Assembly: GCF_000729995.1 (NCBI RefSeq)
Contig: NZ_JNFG01000200.1
Location: forward strand, 1-64,000
Origin: Caballeronia sordidicola
Lineage (GTDB): Bacteria; Pseudomonadota; Gammaproteobacteria; Burkholderiales; Burkholderiaceae
Direction of reading: 5' to 3'
DNA: 64,000 nucleotides
The stretch's first letter is position 1; each line of letters starts with the position of its first letter. The notes beneath the pieces were generated by a model. The model was given only the letters and a program-made list of their open reading frames with translations. It did no database searches and was not told the origin of the DNA. The position numbers and the translations under genes were made by a program. Positions 24,405 through 36,797 of the stretch are shown piece after piece.

Positions 24405-25763
24405 TCAAGTCGTCGCGTCCTTCACGACTTTCGCAATACGCTCGGCATGCCCGATCGCATCCGCTTCCGACGCGGCTTCCACCATCACGCGCAGCACAGG
24501 CTCCGTTCCCGACGCGCGAATCAGCACCCGGCCATGTGATTCCAGCGCGCGCTCGGCGCCTGCGATCGCCTGCTTGATGGCGTCGCTGCTCTTCCAGTCG
24601 GCGTCCGGACTCATGCGCACGTTGATCAGCTTCTGTGGGAACAGCGTGATGCCATCGAGCAGGTCGGCCAAGGGTTTGTCGCCACGTTTTATTGCCGCCA
24701 GCACGAGCAGCGCCGAGACAATGCCGTCGCCCGTGGAATGCCGGTCAAGCGACAGGATATGCCCCGACCCTTCCGCGCCCAGCATCCAGTTGTTCTCACG
24801 CAGCTTCTCGAGCACGTAGCGGTCGCCCACAGCCGCGCGCACGAACTGCACGCCCGCCTGCTTCAGCGCAACTTCTACGGCCATGTTCGTCATCAACGTG
24901 CCGACAGCGCCATCCACATGCCCATCCGTCGTAATGCGATCCTTCACCAGCACGTACAGCAATTCGTCGCCGTTGTAGAGCCGGCCTGCAGCGTCGACAA
25001 CCTGCAGGCGATCCGCATCACCATCCAGCGCAATGCCGATATCCGCACGATGCTCTTTCACCGCGCGCACCAACGCGTCGGGAGCAGTGGCGCCAACGCC
25101 GTCGTTGATATTGAAGCCGTTCGGCGACACGCCGATCGTCACCACTTCCGCGCCAAGCTCGTGGAATACCTGCGGCGCGACGTCGTATGCCGCGCCATGG
25201 GCGCAGTCGACCACCAGTTTGAAACCATGCAGGTCGAAGCTGGCCGGGAACGTACTCTTGCAGAATTCGATGTAGCGGCCGCGAGCGTCGTCCAGCCGGC
25301 GAGCCTTGCCCAGCAGTTCGGACGGCGCACAGGACATGGGTTGTTCAAGTTGCGCCTCGATCTGCAACTCGACTTCGTCCGGGAGCTTGTTGCCATCGGC
25401 GGAGAAAAACTTGATGCCGTTGTCGTAATACGGGTTATGCGATGCGCTGATCACCACGCCCGCCGCCAGGCGCAGGGCCCGCGTCAGGTAGGCGACGCCT
25501 GGGGTCGGTATCGGGCCGGCCAGCATGACATCGACGCCCGCCGCCGAAAAACCCGACTCCAGCGCCGCTTCCAGCATGTACCCGGAGACCCGTGTGTCCT
25601 TGCCGATCAGTACGGTTGGGCGGTTACCGCGCTGCGCCCATCGATCCGCTCCGGCCAGCACTTTCCCGGCTGCATAGCCCAGCCGCAGCACGAAATCAGG
25701 CGTGATCGGAGCCTCGCCGACCTTGCCGCGAATACCATCTGTTCCAAAATATCGACGTGCCAT
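24405..25763 (-). CDS. glmM: Phosphoglucosamine mutase
   Basis: Converts glucosamine-6-phosphate to glucosamine-1-phosphate for UDP-GlcNAc, feeding peptidoglycan and LPS. The 452-residue product starts MARRYFGTDGIRG, the universal GlmM start, so I use ATG 25763 rather than one 8 codons upstream. The phosphoserine loop is VVISASHNPYYDNG (about 103-116). The metal loop is IALDGDADR, sugar loop EGSGH, phosphate loop IRASGTEPVLRVM. It follows folP by 102 bases in the ftsH-folP-glmM order common in proteobacteria. Confidence 0.96.
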   Translation of the reverse strand: MARRYFGTDGIRGKVGEAPITPDFVLRLGYAAGKVLAGADRWAQRGNRPTVLIGKDTRVSGYMLEAALESGFSAAGVDVMLAGPIPTPGVAYLTRALRLAAGVVISASHNPYYDNGIKFFSADGNKLPDEVELQIEAQLEQPMSCAPSELLGKARRLDDARGRYIEFCKSTFPASFDLHGFKLVVDCAHGAAYDVAPQVFHELGAEVVTIGVSPNGFNINDGVGATAPDALVRAVKEHRADIGIALDGDADRLQVVDAAGRLYNGDELLYVLVKDRITTDGHVDGAVGTLMTNMAVEVALKQAGVQFVRAAVGDRYVLEKLRENNWMLGAEGSGHILSLDRHSTGDGIVSALLVLAAIKRGDKPLADLLDGITLFPQKLINVRMSPDADWKSSDAIKQAIAGAERALESHGRVLIRASGTEPVLRVMVEAASEADAIGHAERIAKVVKDATT

Positions 25764-25865
25764 TGTTTCGTTTCTATCCTTGCGCAAAAATTAAGCGCGA
25801 ACCGTGAATTCCAATACTCTCGACACACCCGCAATGCCTATGCCGTCAAAACGTCGCTCATTCGC

Positions 25866-26771
25866 TCATTGAGTCGTGCGTTGAGTCGTGTTACCGGCAG
25901 CACGCACCGCCTGCCATACCTTCAATGCATCGGCAGTCGCCGCGACATCGTGCACGCGCACAATGGCCGCGCCCCGCTCGGCCGCGCACACCGCGGCCGC
26001 GACGCTCGCCGCCACGCGCTCGACCGGTTGCGTTCGCCCGGTCACCGCGCCAAGCATCGACTTGCGCGACATTCCAGCCAGTAACGGGACTCGCGAATTC
26101 GCGGGCCGTGTCGCGGCGAAATGCGCCAGCAAAGCGTAATTATGATCGATCACGGACTTGCCGAACCCAAACCCGGGATCGAGGCAAATCCGCTCCGCGC
26201 TAATTCCCTCCGCCGTCAGCGTACGGAGCCGTTCCTCGAAAAACTGCCGCACCTCCGCCACGACATCGCGGTACACAGGCTCATGCATCTGCATGGTTTG
26301 CGGCTCGCCAAGCATGTGCATGACGCAGAGTCCGCACGTGCTGCCCCTGACCGCATCGAGCGCGCCTTCGCGACGCAAGCCCCAGATGTCGTTGACCATA
26401 TCCGCGCCAGCGTTCAGCGCAGCGCGCATGACCGCAGGTTTGTAGGTGTCGATGGAAAGCGGCACACCCACCGACCGCAACGCTTCGATGACCGGGATCA
26501 CGCGCTCGAGCTCTTCGTCGAGGGGGACGGGCGGCGCGCCCGGGCGGGTCGACTCACCGCCAATATCGATCATGTCGGCACCGTCGCGAATCATGTCGGC
26601 GGCCTGTACGAGCGCCGCGTCGCGCGCGACGAAACGGCCGCCATCTGAAAACGAATCCGGCGTGACATTGAGAATGCCCATGATCAACGGGCGCTCAAAG
26701 GTCAGCGTGAACCGGCCGCATTGAAGCGGTTGAGCAACAACCTGAGGCCTGTTCGGAAGAGGTGAAGACAA
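25866..26771 (-). CDS. folP: Dihydropteroate synthase
   Basis: Condenses p-aminobenzoate with the pterin diphosphate in folate synthesis; the target of sulfonamides. The 301-residue product has the TIM-barrel signatures IMGILNVTPDSFSDGGRF (about 30-47), DIGGESTRPGA and a late GMSRKSMLG loop, with GFGFGKS binding phosphate. The start is TTG at 26771 with a poor ribosome-binding site; no better in-frame start occurs before the conserved core, so the first 20 residues are uncertain. Lies between ftsH, from which a terminator separates it, and glmM. Confidence 0.94.
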   Translation of the reverse strand: MSSPLPNRPQVVAQPLQCGRFTLTFERPLIMGILNVTPDSFSDGGRFVARDAALVQAADMIRDGADMIDIGGESTRPGAPPVPLDEELERVIPVIEALRSVGVPLSIDTYKPAVMRAALNAGADMVNDIWGLRREGALDAVRGSTCGLCVMHMLGEPQTMQMHEPVYRDVVAEVRQFFEERLRTLTAEGISAERICLDPGFGFGKSVIDHNYALLAHFAATRPANSRVPLLAGMSRKSMLGAVTGRTQPVERVAASVAAAVCAAERGAAIVRVHDVAATADALKVWQAVRAAGNTTQRTTQ

Positions 26772-26965
26772 GATAGTGGTCCAGCCAGGCGATGATGGGT
26801 TAGCAACGTTTGACGATTTGTAGACGCTGATCGGTCCGCCATTCGAAGCGCATGCGGTGGGGCGGGTAACTCGGCTTGGTATTGGGCAGCCGTCACAGCG
26901 GGTAACCCATCACCCCGAACCAATCACCCTGCTTAGAGCGATCTCAAAAAAGTGGGCTCCAACGG

Positions 26966-26999
26966 AAAAGGGGCTGGTGTGAGTCACACCAGCCCCTTC
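26966..26999 (-). terminator. Terminator after ftsH
   Basis: AAAAGGGGCTGGTGTGA-GTCACACCAGCCCCTTCT, a nearly perfect long stem 20 bases past the ftsH stop. It has an A run on the left, which becomes a U run on the minus strand. It implies folP and glmM have at least partly separate transcription. Confidence 0.85.
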
Positions 27000-27019
27000 T
27001 GATTTGCCTCAGGATCGCG

Positions 27020-28915
27020 TCAGGCTGAAGCAGGAGCCGTGGCGTTACCCGGTTTGACTTCCGCGCCGGCGTTTCCACCACCCGACGACGGATCACTTGA
27101 CGGCGGCGGCAGATTCTTCGGCGGACGCGGCGGGCGACCGCCCATGATGTCGCTGATCTGCTCTGCGTCGATGGTTTCCCACTCCAGCAGCGCCTTCGTC
27201 ATGGCTTCGACCTTGTCGCGGTTGTCTTCCAGCAACTTGCGGGCGAGGCCATATTGATCGTCGAGAATCCGGCGAATTTCAGCATCAACCTTTTGCTGCG
27301 TGGCTTCGGATACCGTTTTCGACGCCATCTTGCCAAACATGCCGTCCTGCTCGGTATCGACATACACCATCGTGCCGAGCACATCCGACATACCGTAACG
27401 CGTCACCATGTCACGTGCCATCTTTGTCGCACGCTCGAAGTCGTTCGAAGCACCCGTTGACATGGAGTTCAGGAACACTTCCTCCGCTGCGCGGCCGCCG
27501 AACAGGATGGCTATTTCCTCAAGCATCTTGTCGCGATACAGATTCACGCGATCATGCTCCGGCAACTGCCACGTGATGCCCAGCGCCCAGCCACGCGGCA
27601 TGATGGAGACTTTGTGAACCGGATCTGCGTGAGGCAGCAACTTGGCCACTACCGCATGACCCGACTCATGATAAGCCGTGTTCCGACGTTCTTCTTCCCG
27701 CATCACGGCTGACTTGCGTTCCGGACCCATGAAGATCTTGTCTTTCGCGTCTTCGAAGTCCGCCATCTCGACGATCCGCTTGCCGCGACGGGCTGCGAAC
27801 AGCGCAGCTTCGTTCACAAGGTTCGCGAGGTCAGCACCGGAAAAGCCCGGCGTACCGCGTGCGATCACCGAAGCGTCGACGTCGTTCGAAATAGGCACCT
27901 TTCGCAGGTGGACCTTCATGATGTGTTCGCGACCGCGGATATCCGGCAAGCCCACGTACACCTGGCGGTCGAAACGGCCCGGACGCAGCAACGCTTTGTC
28001 CAGCACGTCGGAGCGGTTGGTCGCGGCGATCACGATCACGCCGGAGTTCGCCTCGAAGCCGTCCATTTCCACGAGCATCTGATTCAACGTCTGTTCGCGT
28101 TCGTCGTTACCGCCGCCCATGCCGGCGCCGCGATGACGGCCCACAGCATCGATTTCATCGATAAACACGATACACGGCGCGTGCTTCTTGGCCTGCTCGA
28201 ACATGTCGCGCACCCGAGCCGCGCCCACACCTACGAACATTTCAACGAAGTCCGAACCCGAGATGCTGAAGAACGGTACTTTCGCTTCGCCGGCAATGGC
28301 CCGCGCCAGCAACGTCTTACCCGTACCCGGAGGGCCTACCAACAGCACGCCGCGGGGAATGCGTCCGCCCAGCTTCTGGAATTTCTGCGGATCACGCAGG
28401 AAGTCGACTAGCTCGGAAACCTCCTCCTTCGCTTCGTCACAACCAGCCACATCGGTAAAATTGATCGCGTTGTTGTTCTCGTCGATCAGCCGCGCTCGCG
28501 ACTTGCCGAACGAAAATGCTCCGCCTTTCCCGCCGCCCTGCATTTGCCGCATCATGAAGAACCAGAAACCGATGATCAGGATCGTCGGTCCGAGGTAATA
28601 CAGCGCGGAAACAAGCGCGTTCGGTTCGTCGTCGGCCTTGCCGCTGACCTGCACGCCGTACTTCATCAAGTCGCCGACCATCCAGATATCGCCAGGCGAC
28701 ACGATTTGATATTTCTGACCGTCTGCGGGAGTAACGGTGAGATTACGACCCTGAACGGTAACTGTCTTGACCTTACCGGTCTTCGCGTCGTCCATGAATT
28801 GCGAATACGAAACACCTTCCTGGACGCGGGGCTTGTCGAACTGCTTGAACACCGTGAACAGCACCAGTGCGATAACCAGCCACACCGCTGCCTTAGAGAA
28901 CATATTGTTGTTCAA
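27020..28915 (-). CDS. ftsH: ATP-dependent membrane zinc protease FtsH
   Basis: Inner-membrane AAA+ protease that degrades sigma-32, LpxC and damaged membrane proteins. The 631-residue protein has two N-terminal helices (about 8-24 and 103-121) flanking a periplasmic segment, then Walker A GPPGTGKT (194-201), Walker B IVFIDEID, the second region of homology, and the zinc site HESGH (about 415) with the later third ligand. The C-terminus has a Pro/Gly-rich tail. It reads in the same direction as rlmE upstream, 197 bases away, the usual arrangement. Confidence 0.97.
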   Translation of the reverse strand: MNNNMFSKAAVWLVIALVLFTVFKQFDKPRVQEGVSYSQFMDDAKTGKVKTVTVQGRNLTVTPADGQKYQIVSPGDIWMVGDLMKYGVQVSGKADDEPNALVSALYYLGPTILIIGFWFFMMRQMQGGGKGGAFSFGKSRARLIDENNNAINFTDVAGCDEAKEEVSELVDFLRDPQKFQKLGGRIPRGVLLVGPPGTGKTLLARAIAGEAKVPFFSISGSDFVEMFVGVGAARVRDMFEQAKKHAPCIVFIDEIDAVGRHRGAGMGGGNDEREQTLNQMLVEMDGFEANSGVIVIAATNRSDVLDKALLRPGRFDRQVYVGLPDIRGREHIMKVHLRKVPISNDVDASVIARGTPGFSGADLANLVNEAALFAARRGKRIVEMADFEDAKDKIFMGPERKSAVMREEERRNTAYHESGHAVVAKLLPHADPVHKVSIMPRGWALGITWQLPEHDRVNLYRDKMLEEIAILFGGRAAEEVFLNSMSTGASNDFERATKMARDMVTRYGMSDVLGTMVYVDTEQDGMFGKMASKTVSEATQQKVDAEIRRILDDQYGLARKLLEDNRDKVEAMTKALLEWETIDAEQISDIMGGRPPRPPKNLPPPSSDPSSGGGNAGAEVKPGNATAPASA

Positions 28916-29112
28916 AGCACCACTCCTTCACTCATAGACGGGCGCCTACATTCGCCTTGCGGCACCACCAAAGCATTCTAATCCAGACCGCAAACCCCTG
29001 CTATAGCCATTAACTAGCGCGAAGATAGCGGTCAGGACCCGATTGTTTGGACATATCCGGTAGAACGCCTGCCGAGACACCCGGTCCCCGGCGCCGTTTC
29101 CACCCGCAACTC

Positions 29113-29775
29113 TCAATCCCGACGCTTGAGTTGCCTGCCCAAAATAAACGTTTCGGACGATTTATCGCGCGACGCCTTCGGCTTGCGCGGCGCGACGATT
29201 TTAAATTGCTGCTTGAACTTCTCCACTATTTGACTATAGCCGCTGCCATGAAAACATTTGACCAATAAGGCGCCTTCCGGCTTCAGATGGTTCTGCGAGA
29301 AGTCGAGCGCCAGATCGCACAGATGTTCCATTCGCGCTGCATCAGCGCTGGCAACTCCTGAGAGGTTGGGGGCCATGTCGGAAATTACAAGATCAACTTG
29401 ATGATCCCCGACGATTTCCTTCAGTTGGTCCAGTACCGAGTCTTCTCGGAAGTCGCCCTGAATGAAGATCACGTCGGCAATCGGCTCCATGGGGAGCAGG
29501 TCGAGCGCGATGATCTTGCCATCAATGCCGCCTTCGCGCGTTTCACCGCGCTTGGACCCTTTAGCCAACTGGTTACGCGCGTACTGGCTCCAGCTCCCTG
29601 GAGTCGAGCCCAGGTCGACAATGATCTGGCCCGGTTTGATCAACTTGTCCTGCTCGTCGATCTCCTTCAGCTTGTATGCCGCGCGCGCCCGATAACCCTC
29701 GCGCTGCGCGAGTTTCACGTATGGGTCGTTGATGTGGTCGTGCAGCCACGAGTAATTGAAGCGGTTTTTTGCCAT
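29113..29775 (-). CDS. rlmE: 23S rRNA 2'-O-methyltransferase RlmE (FtsJ/RrmJ)
   Basis: Methylates U2552 of 23S rRNA in the large subunit, a late assembly step. The 220-residue product has the SAM motif IVDLGSTPGSWSQYA and the K-D-K-E catalytic tetrad: Lys in RARAAYKLKEID, Asp in LVISDMAPNLSG, Lys in LLVKCFHGSG, then a Glu near the C-terminal ETFILG. Length slightly above E. coli (209). Start ATG at 29775 opens with the family-like MAKNRFNYSWLHDHINDPYV. Divergent from the yhbY-type gene. Confidence 0.95.
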   Translation of the reverse strand: MAKNRFNYSWLHDHINDPYVKLAQREGYRARAAYKLKEIDEQDKLIKPGQIIVDLGSTPGSWSQYARNQLAKGSKRGETREGGIDGKIIALDLLPMEPIADVIFIQGDFREDSVLDQLKEIVGDHQVDLVISDMAPNLSGVASADAARMEHLCDLALDFSQNHLKPEGALLVKCFHGSGYSQIVEKFKQQFKIVAPRKPKASRDKSSETFILGRQLKRRD

Positions 29776-30195
29776 TAAGAATGAACTCTTGCTGCGTGAA
29801 GCTGTGCTTTTAGCGGATAATACGCGTCAAATTCGGGCTGCTGCTCATTTGCTGGGCAACTTGCTTGCCTGCTTACGAAGCAGCCTTCGTCGATGTGGAC
29901 AGCCAATTCCGGTGCCGTTGCGCCCTGTGCTTGCCAGCGTTGCTTGCCAGCGACGTTTGCCGGAGGCCCGAGGCTGGTACTGTGCTTCGGGTTTATCTGG
30001 CAAGGGGCGGCGTCCGAGCTACGGCGATTAAAGATTCGTTAAAATCAAGCCCGTTGCTCGCCGCACCGCCTCGCGCCGTCCGTCGTTTTCTTGAGCAAGG
30101 CGTTCCGCCCTGCCCGTCTTTGTTTTGCAAATTGCGACCGTTTAGCCGCTTTTACGCTACGGCGCCTCTCATTTTAGTCGAGTCCGTTACTTCTC
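29776..30195. other. Divergent rlmE/yhbY intergenic region
   Basis: A 420-base gap, rather long for a housekeeping pair. It has an AT-rich segment near 30025-30050 (GATTAAAGATTCGTTAAAATC) that could be a promoter for the plus-strand gene. Reading frames inside lack ribosome-binding sites and look non-coding. No RNA gene recognised. Confidence 0.45.
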
Positions 30196-30753
30196 ATGCC
30201 AGCTCTCAAACTTTCTCCCGCCCAACGCGCCGACCTGCGCTCCCAGGCTCACGCGCTCAAGCCCGTCGTACTCGTTGGCGGCGAAGGGCTGACCGAGGCC
30301 GTGCTGGCCGAGATCGAGGTGCACCTTGCTGCACACCAGCTCATCAAGATCCGCGTGTTCGGTGACGACCGCGAAGCCCGCGTAGCAGCCTACGCCGACA
30401 TCTGCGACCGGCTGGACGCGGCTCCCATCCAGCAAATCGGCAAGTTGCTGGTGGTGTGGCGGCCGGAAAGCGACGAAGCAGCTGCCAGGCCTTCGCGTGC
30501 TGCCGGTGTCCGCGGCGCGAACCGCATAGCACCGCCGAGCGCCGGCGAAGCCGCTGCCGAAACTTCGTCGAAGGGACGTGCGCCGCGCGTGGTCAAGGTC
30601 GTCAAGATTACGCGTGACGCGCCAGTGGTCCGCAAGCCGAAGAAGCAAAAGCTGTTGGTTCGCGGCAACGAACGGGTGACCGCTGGCGGCAACGTCAAGC
30701 GCGCAAAGAAACGTCTGCCCAGCGCCAAGCGTCACCATCAATCGTCGAAATAA
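30196..30753 (+). CDS. YhbY-type CRM-domain ribosome-assembly protein with basic tail
   Basis: An RNA-binding protein linked to large-subunit maturation. Residues 1-97 form the CRM domain: LSPAQRADLRSQAHALKPVV, the GxxG loop VGGEGLTEAVLAEI and LIKIRVFGDDREAR. E. coli YhbY is only the domain (97 residues); here about 88 more residues follow, rich in Lys and Arg (KKQKLLVRGNERV, KRAKKRLPSAKRHH). The tail likely adds RNA affinity. It pairs divergently with rlmE, another large-subunit factor. Confidence 0.9.
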   Translation: MPALKLSPAQRADLRSQAHALKPVVLVGGEGLTEAVLAEIEVHLAAHQLIKIRVFGDDREARVAAYADICDRLDAAPIQQIGKLLVVWRPESDEAAARPSRAAGVRGANRIAPPSAGEAAAETSSKGRAPRVVKVVKITRDAPVVRKPKKQKLLVRGNERVTAGGNVKRAKKRLPSAKRHHQSSK

Positions 30754-30780
30754 GCTTTTCCGGGCTCATCCGGAAAGCAG

Positions 30781-30824
30781 AAAGCCGGCCACGCCCGATA
30801 CGCTCGGGCATGGCCGGCTTTTTT
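30781..30824. terminator. Bidirectional terminator between yhbY-type and DUF4149 genes
   Basis: AAAGCCGGCCA...TGGCCGGCTTT with an inner CGCCCGA/TCGGGC stem. T runs on both strands; its right end touches the DUF4149 stop codon. Confidence 0.85.
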
Positions 30825-31344
30825 AACCGCGCGCGCGACGTGCCGCGACGCTGGCCGTCTTTCCCTTCGGAATGACCGATTGCGTCGGAAACCGTCCAGG
30901 CGGCAGGCGCCAGAACAACACCAGTCCCAGCACGCTCTCCACTAGGTAAAACGCGCTCGACACCCCGTGCAGCATGCCGAATCGGCTTGCATAGGGCGAC
31001 TGCGCGAGTTCCATTCCGCCTTCCTGGGCTGCGACCCGCAGCGCGCTCATGAACGGCTGCAGCGCGAAATAGCCGATCAGCACACACAGCAGCATGCCCA
31101 CGATGACCCAGCGGGTCCGCTTGTATTCGGCGAAACCCGTTCGCACGAGCCGGTTAGCCAATACCAGCAGCAGCAGCGCGCAGACCACGCCGAGGAATCC
31201 CTCGATGCGAAACAGTTGCGCCGCCACCGATCCCGCCGATGTCCGGTCAAGCATATTGAACAGCACCGGCGCCGCCACGTATCCGAGCGTCAGCACGCTG
31301 CCGACCCAGATCATGGCGATGATTCGAAAGAATCGATGGGCCAT
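30823..31344 (-). CDS. DUF4149 inner-membrane protein
   Basis: A 173-residue protein with four predicted helices: MIWVGSVLTLGYVAAPVLF near residues 10-28, VVCALLLLVLANRLV, VIVGMLLCVLIGYFAL and a fourth before the tail. This matches the DUF4149 family, whose function is unknown. Its ATG overlaps the greA stop (ATGA), so it is translationally coupled to greA. The greA-DUF4149 pairing recurs in burkholderial genomes as I recall them, but the link is unexplained. Confidence 0.85.
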   Translation of the reverse strand: MAHRFFRIIAMIWVGSVLTLGYVAAPVLFNMLDRTSAGSVAAQLFRIEGFLGVVCALLLLVLANRLVRTGFAEYKRTRWVIVGMLLCVLIGYFALQPFMSALRVAAQEGGMELAQSPYASRFGMLHGVSSAFYLVESVLGLVLFWRLPPGRFPTQSVIPKGKTASVAARRARG

Positions 31345-31820
31345 CAGACGTACTTGACCGCGATGACTTCGTACTCGCGCGCGCCGCTCGGAGCCTGCAC
31401 CGACGCCACGTCACCCTCGCTCTTGCCGATCAGCGCACGGGCGATGGGCGAGCTGATGGACACGAGTCCATGGTCGATATCCGCTTCGTCGTCGCCGACG
31501 ATCTGGTAAGTCACCGTGTGGCCCGTGGCCGTCTCTTCCAGCTCGACCGTTGCACCGAAGATCACGCGGCCGTCGGCCTCCACGGTAGTCGGATCAATCA
31601 CTTGCGCGCCGGCCAGCTTCGACTCGATCTCGGCAATCCGGCCTTCGATAAAGCCCTGCTTCTCCTTGGCCGCGTCGTATTCGGAGTTTTCCGAGAGGTC
31701 GCCCTGCGCGCGGGCCTCCGAGATCGAATTCACGACCGCCGGACGCTCCACGGATTTGAGGCGTTGCAATTCGTCGCGCAGCAACGCTGCGCCGCGTTTA
31801 GTCAAAGGAACTGTGCTCAT
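31344..31820 (-). CDS. greA: Transcription elongation factor GreA
   Basis: Rescues backtracked RNA polymerase by stimulating transcript cleavage. 158 residues, the standard length when started at ATG 31820 (MSTVPLTKRGAALLRDELQRL). The N-terminal coiled coil carries the two acidic tip residues in GDLSENSEYDAAKEKQ (about 41-56). The C-terminal FKBP-like part is intact (SPIARALIGKSEGD). A structured leader with an intrinsic-terminator shape lies just upstream. Confidence 0.96.
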   Translation of the reverse strand: MSTVPLTKRGAALLRDELQRLKSVERPAVVNSISEARAQGDLSENSEYDAAKEKQGFIEGRIAEIESKLAGAQVIDPTTVEADGRVIFGATVELEETATGHTVTYQIVGDDEADIDHGLVSISSPIARALIGKSEGDVASVQAPSGAREYEVIAVKYV

Positions 31821-31850
31821 AAACAACTCATTACGCAAAAATGCAGACGT

Positions 31851-31912
31851 AAAAAAATTACCGCGGTTAAGTGCATCTCCCGGTAAAAATGGGAGACGCC
31901 GCTTAACCGCGG
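31851..31912 (-). terminator. Large nested hairpin with U run between carB and greA
   Basis: On the minus strand CCGCGGTTAAG...CTTAACCGCGG encloses an inner TCTCCC/GGGAGA hairpin and is followed by TAATTTTTTT. This is 61 bases past the carB stop and 30 before greA. It is a carB terminator, a greA leader attenuator, or both. Confidence 0.75.
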
Positions 31913-31973
31913 CCCTTGAAACTTAGACTTCGTTAGGAGACTGCTGATACTGCTGAGACTCGAATCAGAAGCC

Positions 31974-35228
<3,255 letters not shown>

Positions 35229-35296
35229 AACTGCTCTCAATGATTGTGTTGCTGTGTTCGGTCTTTGCGTGTCTGGCGTGTCTATTTAAGCTGCGA

Positions 35297-36436
35297 CTAA
35301 GCTGCGACCCTTTGCGCTTCCATCAGCCCGACAAATCGATCGAACAAGTACGCAATATCGTTCGGTCCCGGTGACGCTTCAGGGTGTCCCTGGAAGCAGA
35401 ACGCGGGTTTGTCGGTGAGCGCAAAGCCTTGCAGCGTGCCGTCGAACAGCGACGTATGCGTGATCTTTGCGTTGGCGGGCAGCGTGGCGGCATCGACGGC
35501 GAAACCGTGGTTCTGCGACGTGATCACCACGCGGCCATTCTCGAGATCCTTCACCGGATGATTCGCGCCGTGATGGCCCGTTTTCATCTTCATGGTCTTG
35601 GCTCCTACGGCCAGACCCATGATCTGGTGACCGAGGCAAATCCCGAACGTCGGAATGCCGCGTTCGATGAACTCACGCGTCGCACGGATCGCGTAGTCGC
35701 ACGGCTCCGGATCGCCGGGGCCGTTCGAGAGGAAGATGCCGTCGGGGTTCAGCGCGAGGGCGTCGGCGGCGGTGGACTCAGCCGGCAACACCGTGACGTG
35801 GCAACCGCGCTCGGCCAGCATTCGCAGGATGTTGTACTTCACGCCATAGTCGAACGCGACCACGCGATACTGCGGCGCCTTCTGCTCGCCGTAGCCGCTT
35901 TCCAGACGCCATTCGGATTGCGTCCATTCGTACTTTTCTTTGGTCGATACGACCTTGGCGAGATCCATCCCCGACAAACCCGGAAATGAGCGCGCGAGTT
36001 CCAGAGCTTTGGCTTCATCGTCGCCAGCGAGAATGCAGCCGTTTTGCGCACCCTTGTCGCGCAGGATTCGCGTGAGTTTGCGTGTATCGATGTTCGAAAT
36101 AGCGACGACGTTTTCCGCTTTCAGATAGTCGGCAAGGGATTGTTCGGAGCGAAAATTCGAGGCGAGTACCGGCAGATCTCGAATGATCAGGCCGGCGGCA
36201 TGGACTTTGGTGGATTCGACGTCTTCAGCGTTCACACCGACATTGCCGATGTGCGGATACGTCAGGGTGACAATTTGCTGGGCGTAGCTTGGGTCCGTCA
36301 GGATTTCCTGATAACCGGTGATAGCGGTGTTGAACACCACTTCGCCGATCGTGTGACCGGACGCGCCGATCGAGTGACCACGAAAGACCGTGCCGTCGGC
36401 GAGTGCGAGGATTGCGGGAGAGAATGACGGCAACAC
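35297..36436 (-). CDS. carA: Carbamoyl-phosphate synthase small subunit
   Basis: The glutaminase subunit, releasing ammonia into the CarB tunnel. 379 residues: an N-terminal CPSase domain (LPSFSPAILALADGTVFRG, then GVNAEDVES), and a class I glutamine amidotransferase domain with nucleophile Cys in FGICLGHQIMG (about 270) and the His-Glu pair in FQGHPEASPGP. First gene of the carAB transcript, with a good sigma-70 promoter 260 bases upstream. Confidence 0.97.
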   Translation of the reverse strand: MLPSFSPAILALADGTVFRGHSIGASGHTIGEVVFNTAITGYQEILTDPSYAQQIVTLTYPHIGNVGVNAEDVESTKVHAAGLIIRDLPVLASNFRSEQSLADYLKAENVVAISNIDTRKLTRILRDKGAQNGCILAGDDEAKALELARSFPGLSGMDLAKVVSTKEKYEWTQSEWRLESGYGEQKAPQYRVVAFDYGVKYNILRMLAERGCHVTVLPAESTAADALALNPDGIFLSNGPGDPEPCDYAIRATREFIERGIPTFGICLGHQIMGLAVGAKTMKMKTGHHGANHPVKDLENGRVVITSQNHGFAVDAATLPANAKITHTSLFDGTLQGFALTDKPAFCFQGHPEASPGPNDIAYLFDRFVGLMEAQRVAA

Positions 36437-36797
36437 GGGAGGCTCCTTTGGAACACCCTGTTTGCCGACCTGTCATCCGACCGTGGGGTCGCGCGCGGCC
36501 AAAGTGGCGCGCGCAGACCGCATCGCGTTCGATTGCGTCGGGCGCAAAACTCGCCGGTTTTTGCCGATTGGGCTCCAATGACTGGACGCGCGTATCAGGC
36601 GTTTGGCGGAATGCGCGCGTGTTGCAAGGCGCGGCGGATGAACGGTGAGTGGGAGGTAGGCGCTAGGGTGTAGGTTGATTTGCTCAAACCTTCGAATTAT
36701 AGCCCGAAAACGCCCTTCTCTCCAAATTGAGACGTATCACACGCAAGACGCGTTCCAGGTTAGTCGCTGCGGGCCTTATCCAGCGGGCGTGCGGCGA
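36437..36797. other. carA leader and upstream region
   Basis: A 361-base gap between the carA start and the end of the MFS gene. It holds a sigma-70 promoter (separate entry) and then about 250 bases of apparent 5' leader. I see no leader peptide with an obvious run of regulatory codons and no tight terminator-antiterminator pair. Confidence 0.45.
36696..36725 (-). promoter_or_regulatory. Sigma-70 promoter for carAB
   Basis: On the minus strand TTGGAG, 18 bases, then TATAAT (perfect -10). The direction fits carA, and no other minus-strand gene starts between here and 36436. Confidence 0.55.
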
